From Ruania albidiflava DSM 18029 (GTDB lineage Bacteria > Actinomycetota > Actinomycetes > Actinomycetales > Beutenbergiaceae), in NCBI RefSeq assembly GCF_000421225.1, contig NZ_ATWL01000008.1, positions 1-64,000 of the forward strand: a stretch of DNA of 64,000 nucleotides. The letters run 5' to 3'. A program made the position numbers and the translations under genes. The notes beneath the pieces are model-generated. The model had not been told where the DNA came from. It saw only the letters and a list, made by a program, of their open reading frames with translations, and did no database searches. Below, one piece after another: positions 57,150-64,000 of this stretch. The stretch's first letter is position 1. Each line of letters opens with the position of its first letter.

Positions 57150-58176
57150 TGCAGGGAGGGTGCGGTCCGTCGTCGCCGGCGAGGCGAGAGGCCAGCAGCC
57201 GGCGGAACGACTCCAGGCGGGCCCGGCCCACCGGCCCGGCGGTGGCCGCCCACTCGTCCAGTGCACAGTCCGGGGCATCGTCAGCGTGGGTGCAGCCACG
57301 CGGGCAGGCCTGGGCCACCTCCGCCAGGTCGGTGAACGCCGCTAGGAACCGGTCCGCCTCCACGTGCGCCAGCCCGAAGGACCGCACCCCCGGGGTGTCG
57401 ATGATCCAGCCGCCCTCAGGTAGCGCGAGCGCCACTGCCGAGGACGAGGTGTGCCGGCCACGCCCGGTCACCACGTTCACCCCGCCGGTGGCCCGCTCGG
57501 CATCCGGCACCAGGGCGTTGACCAGCGTGGACTTGCCCACCCCGGAGTGCCCGACCAGCACCGACACCCGGCCGGTGAGGCGCTCATGCACCTGCTCCAG
57601 GCCGTGCACCTGGTCGCCGGCCAGGCGGGTGGTCACCGCCGGCACGTCCAGCCCGGCGTAACGCTGCAGGAACGGCTCCGGCGGGGCCAGGTCCGCCTTG
57701 GTGAGGAACAGCAGCGCGTCCATCCCCGCGTCGAAGGCGGCGACCAGGCACCGGTCCACCATCCGCGGGCGGGGCTCCGGGTCGGCCAGCGCGGTGACGA
57801 TCACCAGCTGGTCGGCGTTCGCCACGATCACGCGCTGATGAGAGTCGCTGTCCTCCGCGCTGCGCCGCAGCACCGTGCTGCGCTCGTGCACCCGCACCAC
57901 CCGCGCCAGGCTGCCCTCGGCGCCGGAGACGTCGCCGACCAGGTCCACCCGGTCGCCGACCACGATCGCACCTCGTCCGAGCTCCCGTGCCTTGATCGCC
58001 ACCACCGGTGTCCCGGCGTCGGTGAGCACGTGGTAGCGGCCACGGTCGACGGCGGTGACCAGTCCCGGAGCTGCGTCGGCGTGGTCCGGGCGCTGCTTGG
58101 AGCGGGGGCGCGTCCCGCGCCTGTTCGGGCGGACGCGCACGTCCTCCTCGGTGTAGTGCTGGAACCGCCGGGGCAT
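57133..58176 (-). CDS. rsgA: Ribosome small-subunit-dependent GTPase RsgA
   Basis: Circularly permuted GTPase that checks 30S maturation. 347 residues: N-terminal OB-like domain with VVVGDRVDLVGD, then G-motifs in permuted order: LLFLTKADL (G4), GHSGVGKSTLVNAL (G1), GRGRHTSS (G2) and IIDTPGVRSFGL (G3), then a zinc site CPRGCTHADDAPDC. Start ATG 58176 overlaps the aroA stop. The final TEVLL and stop codon are encoded by the right arm of the palindromic repeat, so the natural C-terminus has probably been replaced or trimmed by the insertion. Confidence 0.95.
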   Translation of the reverse strand: MPRRFQHYTEEDVRVRPNRRGTRPRSKQRPDHADAAPGLVTAVDRGRYHVLTDAGTPVVAIKARELGRGAIVVGDRVDLVGDVSGAEGSLARVVRVHERSTVLRRSAEDSDSHQRVIVANADQLVIVTALADPEPRPRMVDRCLVAAFDAGMDALLFLTKADLAPPEPFLQRYAGLDVPAVTTRLAGDQVHGLEQVHERLTGRVSVLVGHSGVGKSTLVNALVPDAERATGGVNVVTGRGRHTSSSAVALALPEGGWIIDTPGVRSFGLAHVEADRFLAAFTDLAEVAQACPRGCTHADDAPDCALDEWAATAGPVGRARLESFRRLLASRLAGDDGPHPPCTEVLL

Positions 58177-59513
58177 CAGCGCCCGCTGCCGCCGAACAGC
58201 TCGCGCCAGAGCCCGGGGAAGTCCGGGATCGTCTTGGCCGTGGTGGCCACGTCGACCACCCCGACCTCCGGCACTGCGATGCCGATCACCGCGGCGAACG
58301 TGGCCATCCGGTGGTCGGCGTAGGTCTCCACCCGGGCCCCGTGCAGGTGCCCGCCACGGATCACCAGCCCGTCCGGAAGCTCCTCGGCCTGTCCGCCCAG
58401 GCGGGTGATCTCGGTGACCAGGGCTGCCAGCCGGTTCGTCTCGTGCCCGCGCAGGTGAGCGATCCCGCGAAGGTGAGTGACGCCGTCAGCCAGCGCCGCC
58501 AGTGCAGCGATCACAGGCGTGAGCTCACCGGCCGCGGACAGGTCCAGGTCGACCGGGGAGACGGTACCGGTGCCGGTGACCGCCAGGACGCCGCCGGCGT
58601 GCTCGACCTGGGCACCGAGCTGCTCCAGGAAGCCGGGCAGCAGCATCCCGGGCTGCGTGCTCTGGGCAGGCCAGCCGGGGATGCGCACCGTGCCGCCAGC
58701 GGCGAGCGCCGCGGCGAGGAACGGAGCGGCGTTGGACAGGTCCGGTTCGATGGTGACCTCGCCACCGGCGATCGCGCCCGGGGCCACGCGCCACACGCCG
58801 TCGGCCGGCTCGGTCACCTGCACACCGCGCTCGCGCAGGCAGGCGATGGTCATGTCGATGTGCGGCTTGCTCGGCAGCACCTCGCCCACGTGCCGTACGG
58901 TCAGCCCCTCGGTGAACCGGGGCGCGGCCAGCAGCAGCGCGGAGACGAACTGGGAGGAGGCGGAGGAGTCCACCTCGATCTCCCCGCCGCGCACCTGGCC
59001 GGTGCCGTGCACGACGACGGGCAGGTACTCCGGCACGTCAGCAGCACCAGCCCCGGCACCGGGCGCATCCTTCGCGGTGACCCCTACGCCCAGGTCGACC
59101 AGGGCGCGCAGCACCGGTCCCATCGGGCGCTGGCGCGCGGCCGGGTCGCCGTCGAGGGTGACCGGACCGTCGGCCAGGGCGGCGATCGGCGGGATGAACC
59201 GCATCACCGTGCCGGCCAGGCCGCAGTCCACCTGTGCGTCACCGGTCACCGGGCCCGGGGTGATGCGCAGCGTGTGGCCGTGGTCGCTGACCTCGACCTG
59301 GGTGCCCAGCGACCGGAGCGCGCCGATCATCAGGTCGCTGTCCCGGGAGGTGAGCGCGCCGCGGACCGTGGTGGGTTCGCTCGCCAGGGCAGCCAGCGGC
59401 AGAGCGCGGTTCGTCAGCGACTTCGACCCGGGGATGGTGATGGTGGCGTCCAGCGGGCCGGCCGCAGTGGGTGCAGGCCAGGCAGGCTCGACGGACTCGG
59501 TGAGGTTCGACAC
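58176..59513 (-). CDS. aroA: 3-phosphoshikimate 1-carboxyvinyltransferase (EPSP synthase)
   Basis: Sixth step of the shikimate pathway, joining shikimate 3-phosphate and phosphoenolpyruvate. 445 residues with the substrate loop IPGSKSLTNRALPLAALA near 28-45, CGLAGTVMRFIPPIAAL (in place of the common GNAGTAxR), DPAARQRPMGPVLRAL, SSASSQFVSALLLAAP and DHRMATFAAVIGIAVP. The start is GTG 59513, supported by a TAGGCT box 6 nt upstream. aroA-rsgA is a conserved actinobacterial pair with ATGA overlap. Confidence 0.96.
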   Translation of the reverse strand: MSNLTESVEPAWPAPTAAGPLDATITIPGSKSLTNRALPLAALASEPTTVRGALTSRDSDLMIGALRSLGTQVEVSDHGHTLRITPGPVTGDAQVDCGLAGTVMRFIPPIAALADGPVTLDGDPAARQRPMGPVLRALVDLGVGVTAKDAPGAGAGAADVPEYLPVVVHGTGQVRGGEIEVDSSASSQFVSALLLAAPRFTEGLTVRHVGEVLPSKPHIDMTIACLRERGVQVTEPADGVWRVAPGAIAGGEVTIEPDLSNAAPFLAAALAAGGTVRIPGWPAQSTQPGMLLPGFLEQLGAQVEHAGGVLAVTGTGTVSPVDLDLSAAGELTPVIAALAALADGVTHLRGIAHLRGHETNRLAALVTEITRLGGQAEELPDGLVIRGGHLHGARVETYADHRMATFAAVIGIAVPEVGVVDVATTAKTIPDFPGLWRELFGGSGR

Positions 59514-59519
59514 CCTCCC

Positions 59520-59525
59520 AGCCTA
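59520..59525 (-). promoter_or_regulatory. -10 box of aroA-rsgA, leaderless arrangement
   Basis: On the minus strand TAGGCT, then GGGAGG, then the GTG at 59513. The GGGAGG abuts the start codon, too close for a normal ribosome-binding site. Confidence 0.5.
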
Positions 59526-59582
59526 GTGGGAGCGCGTCGCCCACCGGCCGGTACGCGGCGAGGCCGGAGCCGCGCTCAGCGG

Positions 59583-60122
59583 TCAGGACTTCGCGCGGGC
59601 CACCTTCTCCTTCGCCTTGGCCTTCACCTCGGCCAGCTGCTCCTCGAAGTCGTCGCTGACCTGGGCGAGGTCCTCACGGTGCTCGCGCCAGTTCTGGTAC
59701 TGCCAGGCCAGCGACGGCTTGCCACGCCGGTCCGTGGCGGCGAACACGGCGCCAGCGGTCACGGCACCGCGGCTGAGGAACGCGCTGAGCTCCTCGCGGC
59801 GTTCCTCCCCCTTCTTCGACCAGAACGGGTGCCGGACCACGGTGGAGCCCAGGCCGATGACGGCGAGGGTCGCCGCGGCCAGGCGCGGCGCCTTGCCGAG
59901 CGCCAGCAGCAGGCCAGCGGCCACCGAGGCGCCGCCGCTGACCCGCACCAGCGTGGTGCGGCTGGTGGGCACACCGGGAACGGTCTCGGCCGCCTTGTCC
60001 AGGGCGGGGCCGTACGGCTCGAGCATGGCGGTGTGCTTCTCCGGGTGACGGAGGGCGTCGACGCCGTCGACCACGAAGACAGAAGCGAGCAGGGGGCGGG
60101 CGAGTGCGCGCACAGGATCCAT
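59583..60122 (-). CDS. DoxX-family membrane protein
   Basis: 179 residues. The N-terminal part MDPVRALARPLLASVFVVDGVDALRHPEKH is typical of actinobacterial DoxX proteins. About four hydrophobic segments follow (10-30, 62-80, 84-100, 115-130), then a charged Lys/Glu-rich C-terminal tail (about 140-179). DoxX proteins are linked to redox and thiol-stress responses in mycobacteria, which fits the adjoining sigR-rsrA locus, although this gene is transcribed away from it. Function otherwise unknown. Confidence 0.88.
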   Translation of the reverse strand: MDPVRALARPLLASVFVVDGVDALRHPEKHTAMLEPYGPALDKAAETVPGVPTSRTTLVRVSGGASVAAGLLLALGKAPRLAAATLAVIGLGSTVVRHPFWSKKGEERREELSAFLSRGAVTAGAVFAATDRRGKPSLAWQYQNWREHREDLAQVSDDFEEQLAEVKAKAKEKVARAKS

Positions 60123-60211
60123 GCTCCATTGCTACCGCAGATCGGGCCGAGGTGCGAACTCTGGCAGGTGAGGAGTCTCCGCTCGCGCTCCCGACCACGG
60201 TGCCCGGACTG

Positions 60212-60278
60212 GGCACAGCGGGCTACGCCGTCGAGAAGAGCCTGGTCAGCGAGGTAGGCACAGTGGGCTGCGCCGTCG
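60212..60278 (+). repeat. Direct repeat upstream of the sigR stress promoter
   Basis: Two 22-bp units starting GGCACAG and ending GCCGTCG (60212-60233, 60257-60278) differ at two positions. The second ends at the first base of the GGAAT -35 element. The 45-bp spacing (about four helical turns) and promoter-proximal position suggest an activator or repressor site; it could also be a small duplication. Confidence 0.45.
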
Positions 60279-60303
60279 GAATGGATCGGTGGCCGATGCG
60301 GTT
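60278..60303 (+). promoter_or_regulatory. SigR-type promoter (GGAAT-N18-GTT)
   Basis: GGAAT at 60278-60282 and GTT at 60301-60303, separated by exactly 18 bp, match the SigR/SigH consensus for thiol-oxidative-stress promoters. The start of transcription would fall close to 60310-60313, at the in-frame ATG codons 60312 and 60315. Implies positive autoregulation of sigR, as known in Streptomyces and mycobacteria. Confidence 0.75.
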
Positions 60304-60311
60304 GTGCCTGG

Positions 60312-60533
60312 ATGATGAGCATGCAGACTGCCCTCGGTCCCGGTTCGACACCAGCGTTCGGCATGGTGTGCGGTCCGGACTCCTGCACGACTCCGGCCGC
60401 GGTGCCCGTGTCCGCGACGGCCACGCAGCCCTGGGATGCTGCGGCCGGTCCGCGCACGATGCTCTCACCCCAGCACGGGGAGGGCGTCGACGCCGTGATG
60501 CACAGCGGCCAGGCCAGGCTAGGCTCGAGGGTG
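60312..60533 (+). other. Predicted 74-residue N-terminal extension of SigR (long isoform)
   Basis: The sigR frame stays open upstream from ATG 60312 to the main start, adding 74 residues (begins [10 protein letters not shown]; two Cys near residues 20 and 25; Pro/Ala/Gly-rich). The SigR-type promoter would generate a transcript starting right here, suited to leaderless translation of the long form. In S. coelicolor a stress-induced, unstable longer SigR isoform is made from an upstream start in the same way. Translation here is not proven; long open frames also arise by GC bias. Confidence 0.45.
60520..60525 (+). promoter_or_regulatory. -10 box for the short SigR transcript
   Basis: TAGGCT stands 5 nt before GTG 60531 and 8 nt before ATG 60534, both in frame. 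It would give a leaderless mRNA for the short sigma factor, independent of the upstream stress promoter. The -35 region is weak. Confidence 0.5.
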
Positions 60534-61139
60534 ATGACGGAAGAGACTGAGCGCGCGCCGCGGGACGAGACCGCCCTGGAGCGGGAGCGGCGGTTCGAGA
60601 CTGACGCGATGCCCTATCTCGACCAGCTCTACGGAGCCGCGCTGCGGATGACCCGCAACCCGGCCGACGCCGAGGACCTGGTCCAGGAGACGTTCGCCAA
60701 GGCGTTCGCTGCGTTCCACCAGTACAAGCCGGGCACCAACCTCAAGGCCTGGCTCTACCGGATCCTGACGAACACGTTCATCAACACCTATCGCAAGAAG
60801 CAACGCGCGCCGCAGGAGTCGGACTCCGACTCGGTGGAGGACTGGCAGATCCACCGGGCGGCGTCGCACACGTCCACCGGGTTGCGCTCGGCGGAGACCG
60901 AGGCCCTGGACGCGCTCGGCGACACCGAGGTGAAGGACGCGCTGGCGCAGCTGCCGGAGGACTTCCGTCTGGCCGTGTACCTTGCCGACGTCGAGGGCTT
61001 CGCCTACAAGGAGATCGCCGAGATCATGGACACCCCGATCGGCACAGTGATGTCTCGGCTGCACCGTGGTCGCGGCCAGCTGCGGCAGCTCTTGGCCGAT
61101 CACGCTCGGTCGTTGGGGATGAAGGTGGAGAAGGTATGA
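60534..61139 (+). CDS. sigR: ECF sigma factor SigR/SigH (thiol-stress response)
   Basis: Directs RNA polymerase to thiol-oxidative and heat-stress genes. 201 residues from ATG 60534. Region 2: [64 protein letters not shown]; region 4: [48 protein letters not shown]. These match the SigR/SigH/RpoE-ECF12 group. The gene overlaps the anti-sigma gene by 4 bp, the standard sigR-rsrA layout. An upstream SigR-type promoter and in-frame extension suggest two isoforms. Confidence 0.94.
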   Translation: MTEETERAPRDETALERERRFETDAMPYLDQLYGAALRMTRNPADAEDLVQETFAKAFAAFHQYKPGTNLKAWLYRILTNTFINTYRKKQRAPQESDSDSVEDWQIHRAASHTSTGLRSAETEALDALGDTEVKDALAQLPEDFRLAVYLADVEGFAYKEIAEIMDTPIGTVMSRLHRGRGQLRQLLADHARSLGMKVEKV

Positions 61140-61402
61140 CCGAGGAGATCGGCCCTGAAGGGTGCCGGTGCGAAGAGGCGCTGGAGCACCTGTACGAGTA
61201 CCTGGACGCGGAGATGTCCGAGATCCAGCTCGACCGGCTGCGGGCACACATCGAGGAGTGCACCACGTGCCTGGACGAGGTCAGCCGGGAGCGTGAGCTG
61301 CGCATCGTGCTGAAGCGTTCCTGTGCGGAGGTCGCCCCGGACGCACTGCGCATGCGGGTGCGCACCCAGCTGACGCTGCTGCGGCAGACCCGCACCCGCT
61401 GA
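61136..61402 (+). CDS. rsrA: Redox-sensing anti-sigma factor (RsrA/RshA-like)
   Basis: 88 residues, zinc-binding anti-sigma (ZAS) type: the HxxxCxxC motif reads HIEECTTC (about residues 38-45), with further Cys in GCRCEEA near 10-12 and KRSCAEV near 62. In RsrA oxidation of such thiols releases zinc and the sigma factor. The ATG overlaps the sigR stop. A strong bidirectional hairpin follows. Confidence 0.93.
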   Translation: MTEEIGPEGCRCEEALEHLYEYLDAEMSEIQLDRLRAHIEECTTCLDEVSRERELRIVLKRSCAEVAPDALRMRVRTQLTLLRQTRTR

Positions 61403-61441
61403 CCGGAGAGCTGCTCACGGCCGGTTTCCGGGCAGAGACGA

Positions 61442-61473
61442 CGGTGCCGAGCCCAGGAGAGGGCTCGGCACCG
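61442..61473. terminator. Bidirectional terminator between rsrA and the bL37 gene
   Basis: CGGTGCCGAGCCC (61442-61454) and GGGCTCGGCACCG (61461-61473) form a perfect 13-bp stem with a 6-nt loop, placed between convergent genes. Confidence 0.8.
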
Positions 61474-61505
61474 GAGGATCGCTGGCGTCCGTGCTGCGGA
61501 CGCGA

Positions 61506-61580
61506 TCAGGAGTTGGGGCGCTTGCCGTGGTTGGCGGCGCTGTGCTTACGGGACTTGCGCTTGCGACCGCGCTTGCTCAT
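61506..61580 (-). CDS. 50S ribosomal protein bL37 (AURKAIP1/COX24-domain type), 24 residues
   Basis: A 24-residue very basic peptide that begins MSKRGRKRKSRKHS and ends NHGKRPNS. It matches the tiny actinobacterial ribosomal protein bL37 seen in mycobacterial 50S structures, with the shared KRGRK, ANHGKRP pattern. AAGGAG stands 6 nt before ATG 61580. The ORF is too short for usual gene-length cut-offs and would often be missed. It converges on rsrA across a strong hairpin and diverges from the quinone-oxidoreductase-like gene. Confidence 0.9.
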   Translation of the reverse strand: MSKRGRKRKSRKHSAANHGKRPNS

Positions 61581-61682
61581 CGGTGTCTCCTTGCTGGTGA
61601 CGGATGTGGACCGCCCCCTATCGTTCCACATCTGACGGTCCGCACCGAACGGTCACCCCTGGCTGCCTGGCTGGCCCGCCCG

Positions 61683-61688
61683 TACGGT
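61683..61688 (+). promoter_or_regulatory. -10 box of the oxidoreductase gene, leaderless arrangement
   Basis: TACGGT, then 6 nt, then ATG 61695. The intervening G-rich hexamer abuts the ATG and is badly spaced for a Shine-Dalgarno. Confidence 0.5.
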
Positions 61689-61694
61689 GGGGGT

Positions 61695-62675
61695 ATGCGA
61701 GCCGTCTACGCTGCCAGCCAGGATGCCCAGGATCCGCTGTCCGGACTGCAGCTGGGCCAGCTGCCAGATCCTGCCCCACCGCAGGGGTGGGTCCCCGTCC
61801 AGGTGCGTGCTGCCGCGCTCAACCACCACGACCTGTGGAGCCTGCGCGGGGTAGGACTGCCGGCCGACCGGCTGCCCATGGTGCTCGGTACCGACGCCGC
61901 CGGCACCGCCCCGGACGGCAACGAGGTGCTCGTGCACTCGGTGATCGCCTCGCCGACCTGGTCGGGGGAGGAGACTCTGGACCCGAAGCGCACCCTGCTG
62001 TCCGAGCTCCACCCGGGGACGCTCGCCGAGACCGTCTGGGTCCCGGCCCGCAACCTGGTGCCCAAGCCCGCCGAGCTGACCTTCGCCGAGGCGGCCTGCG
62101 TGCCCACGGTCTACCTGACCGCCTACCGGATGCTCTTCCACGCGGCGGGCGTGCGGCCCGGGCAGCGGGTGCTGGTGCAGGGCGCCGGCGGGGGAGTAGC
62201 CAGCGCCGCGATCCAGCTCGCCCGCGCCGCCGGCTGCTACGTGCTCGCCACCTCCCGCAGCGAGACCAGACGAGCTGCCGCCGTCGAGACGCTCGGTGCC
62301 CACGAGGCGGTCCCTACCGGCACCCGGGTGGCCCCGGTGGACGTGGTGCTGGAGACCGTCGGCGAGGCCACCTGGGAGCACTCGCTGCGCTCGCTGCGCC
62401 CCGGCGGGGTGGTCGTGGTCGCTGGCGCCACCAGCGGCCCGGCGCCCTCGGCAGACCTGAACCGGGTGTTCTTCCGCAGCCTGCGGGTGATCGGCACCAC
62501 GATGGGCACCCTGGACCAGCTGCACGAAGTGGTCGCCATGCTGCTGACCACCGGGGTGCGGCCGGTGATCGACTCCCGCTTCGACCTGGACTCCCTCGAC
62601 GACGTCCGGTCCGCATTCGCCCGTCTTGCCTCGGGCGAGGTGTTCGGCAAGGTGGTGCTCACCCGCGAGGGCTGA
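61695..62675 (+). CDS. Zinc-type alcohol dehydrogenase/quinone oxidoreductase-like protein
   Basis: 326 residues of the medium-chain dehydrogenase/reductase superfamily. GroES-like N-terminal domain with VQVRAAALNHHDLWSLRGVG and LGTDAAGTAP, then a Rossmann domain with VLVQGAGGGVASAAIQLARAAGCYVLATSRS (AxGxxG-type NADP site), and DVVLETVGEATWEHSLRSLRPGG. The structural-zinc Cys cluster is absent, and the catalytic-zinc region is only partly kept, so a quinone oxidoreductase or enoyl reductase activity is more likely than alcohol oxidation. ATG 61695; the frame is open upstream without support. Confidence 0.87.
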   Translation: MRAVYAASQDAQDPLSGLQLGQLPDPAPPQGWVPVQVRAAALNHHDLWSLRGVGLPADRLPMVLGTDAAGTAPDGNEVLVHSVIASPTWSGEETLDPKRTLLSELHPGTLAETVWVPARNLVPKPAELTFAEAACVPTVYLTAYRMLFHAAGVRPGQRVLVQGAGGGVASAAIQLARAAGCYVLATSRSETRRAAAVETLGAHEAVPTGTRVAPVDVVLETVGEATWEHSLRSLRPGGVVVVAGATSGPAPSADLNRVFFRSLRVIGTTMGTLDQLHEVVAMLLTTGVRPVIDSRFDLDSLDDVRSAFARLASGEVFGKVVLTREG

Positions 62676-62814
62676 GGTGTCCGGTACGCACTGGCACCAC
62701 GAGGGGGCAGGTGCGTGACTCGACGACGCGGAGTCGCTACGGTGTGGGCAACCGAGCAGATGAGCGGGTGGACGAGGACGTCCGCACAGACATGTCGATC
62801 TTGGAGGCTCAGAG

Positions 62815-64000
62815 ATGAGTGAACGACAACAGTTCAAGGGGCGGAGCGCATTCATCTTCGCGGCCATGGGCTCCGCCATCGGCCTGGGGAACATCTGGCG
62901 CTTCCCCTACGTCGCCTACGAAGGTGGCGGCGGGGCATTCATCGTGCCCTACCTGGTAGCGCTGCTGACCGCAGGTATCCCGCTGCTGTTCATGTACTAC
63001 GCGATCGGGCACAAGTACCGCGGTTCGGCGCCGCTGAGCTTCCGCCGGCTCAGCCGGGGGACCGAGGCGATCGGCTGGTGGCAGGTCGGCATCTCGTTCG
63101 TGATCGCTGTCTACTACGCGGTGGTGATCGCCTGGGCGGTGCGCTACATCGGGTTCTCCATCAGCCAGGACTGGGGCGAGGACCCGGAGGGGTTCTTCGG
63201 CGGCGAGTTCCTGCAGCAGAGCGGTGACTTCAGCATCGGTGGCGGTTTCGTGGCCGGTGTGTTCGTTCCGCTCCTGCTCATCTGGCTGTTCACCCTGATC
63301 GTGCTGCGGATGGGCATCCAGTCCGGGATCGCCCGACTGGCCCAGGTGTTCATCCCGGTGCTCATCGTGATCTTCGTGATCTTCGTGATCCAGGCGCTGC
63401 GCCAGCCCGGTGCCCTGGACGGCCTGAACGCTCTGTTCACCCCGGACTGGGGCGCACTGGCCAGCTCCGATGTCTGGGTCAGCGCCTACGGGCAGATCTT
63501 CTTCTCCCTGTCCATCGCGTTCGGCATCATGATCACCTACGCCGCACACGTGAAGCGCAGGACCAACCTGACCGGCTCCGGCCTGGTGGTGGCGTTCTCC
63601 AACTCCGGGTTCGAGATCCTCGCCGGCATCGGCGTGTTCGCAGCGCTCGGGTTCATGGCACACGCCTCCGGGGTGCCGGTCGGCGAGGTCGTGGAGAGCG
63701 GCATCGGGCTGGCGTTCATCGCGTTCCCCGCGATCATCTCCACGATGCCCGGCGGGGCGCTGCTCGGTGTGCTGTTCTTCGCCTCCTTGGTGCTGGCTGG
63801 TATCACCTCGTTGGTGAGCATCGTGGAGGTGGTCATCGATGCTTTCGAGGACAAGTTCAACCTCGGCCGGACCGCCTCCGTGGCAGTCGTCGGCGGGCTG
63901 ATGGCAGTGGTGTCCCTGGTGCTGTTCCCCACCACCACCGGCCTGAACCTGCTGGACATCGTGGACAACTTCGCGAACAACTTCGGCATCGTCGGTGCCG
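62815..64000 (+). CDS. Sodium-dependent transporter, NSS family (partial, runs off the window)
   Basis: The first 395 codons are present. MSERQQFKGRSAFIFAAMGSAIGLGNIWRFPYVAYEGGGGAFIVPYL is the defining start of neurotransmitter:sodium symporters, with sodium and substrate ligands in the unwound first helix (GSAIGLGNIWRFPY). About ten hydrophobic segments follow up to the window end, including ISIAF-type segment FFSLSIAFGIMITYAA and SNSGFEILAGIGVFAALG. Bacterial members import amino acids with Na+. ATG 62815 has GGAGG upstream. The C-terminus lies beyond the window. Confidence 0.93.
   Translation, partial: MSERQQFKGRSAFIFAAMGSAIGLGNIWRFPYVAYEGGGGAFIVPYLVALLTAGIPLLFMYYAIGHKYRGSAPLSFRRLSRGTEAIGWWQVGISFVIAVYYAVVIAWAVRYIGFSISQDWGEDPEGFFGGEFLQQSGDFSIGGGFVAGVFVPLLLIWLFTLIVLRMGIQSGIARLAQVFIPVLIVIFVIFVIQALRQPGALDGLNALFTPDWGALASSDVWVSAYGQIFFSLSIAFGIMITYAAHVKRRTNLTGSGLVVAFSNSGFEILAGIGVFAALGFMAHASGVPVGEVVESGIGLAFIAFPAIISTMPGGALLGVLFFASLVLAGITSLVSIVEVVIDAFEDKFNLGRTASVAVVGGLMAVVSLVLFPTTTGLNLLDIVDNFANNFGIVGA

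Larger units (their letters stand above)
60123..60533. other. 411-bp region between the DoxX gene and sigR
   Basis: Holds a 22-bp imperfect direct repeat (60212-60233 and 60257-60278, two mismatches, 45-bp period), a SigR-type promoter (60278-60303) directly after the second repeat unit, an in-frame upstream extension of sigR (60312-60533) and a second promoter box (60520-60525). No separate gene is supported. Confidence 0.6.

Noticed and set aside
60104-60550. Possible small gene between the DoxX and sigR genes in another frame
   Set aside because: No ribosome-binding site or family signature. It crosses the SigR promoter and the in-frame sigR extension, and its composition is not that of a folded protein.

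Overview
The window is 64 kb of high-GC DNA. Gene content and order point to an actinomycete of the Micrococcales type: mtrA-mtrB-lpqB-comF-hpf-secA, a sigR/rsrA pair next to the 24-residue ribosomal protein bL37, a BldC-like/SAF/CpaE-like cluster, and an actinobacterial sdhCAB. NhaA, a sodium-symporter family protein and a glycine-betaine importer suggest a salt-tolerant life. No species can be assigned from sequence alone. I saw no tRNA, rRNA, CRISPR array, IS element or prophage.

Layout. 1-4.4 kb: surface-glycan genes (an acyltransferase-SGNH fusion, an SGNH paralogue, a UDP-glucose dehydrogenase). 4.5-7.6 kb: a proVWX/opu-type osmoprotectant operon on the minus strand. 8.2-11 kb: ahcY-nhaA. 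11.1-21.4 kb: a membrane/envelope block with RDD and SpoIIM-like genes, a serine hydrolase, an FMN-split-barrel protein and a five-gene minus-strand MoxR-DUF58-DUF4350-DUF4129 operon. 21.7-31 kb: the mtrAB-lpqB two-component locus, comF, hpf, secA. 31-36 kb: Rv3235-like and LysM genes, a BldC-like regulator, SAF and CpaE-like proteins. 36-42 kb: an SbcCD-like pair, a phosphodiesterase-like enzyme and hisN. 42-53.4 kb: a carbohydrate-catabolic island (IclR, secreted DUF5005-like protein, GntR, ABC importer without its ATPase, SDR, enolase-superfamily enzyme, AXE1-like esterase, glycoside hydrolase). 53.6-64 kb: sdhCAB, aroA-rsgA, DoxX, sigR-rsrA, bL37, a quinone-oxidoreductase-like gene and the start of a sodium-dependent transporter.

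How genes work together. The catabolic island looks self-contained for import, deacetylation, cleavage and oxidation/dehydration of an acetylated, acidic plant-type glycan, with two local regulators. The mtrAB-lpqB, MoxR/DUF58 and LysM genes are envelope functions. SigR/RsrA senses thiol stress.

Most notable signals: (i) an OpuAC-type binding protein whose two sequence halves are circularly permuted; (ii) a textbook GGAAT-N18-GTT SigR promoter placed so its transcript would start at an upstream in-frame ATG of sigR, predicting a 74-residue-longer sigma isoform; (iii) many genes with a TANNNT box 6-7 nt before the start codon, that is, leaderless mRNAs, one of them an 8-codon leader peptide coupled to its gene; (iv) two copies of a large palindromic repeat, one supplying the end of rsgA; (v) an acyltransferase whose two halves differ sharply in codon use, followed by a duplicate of its second half.
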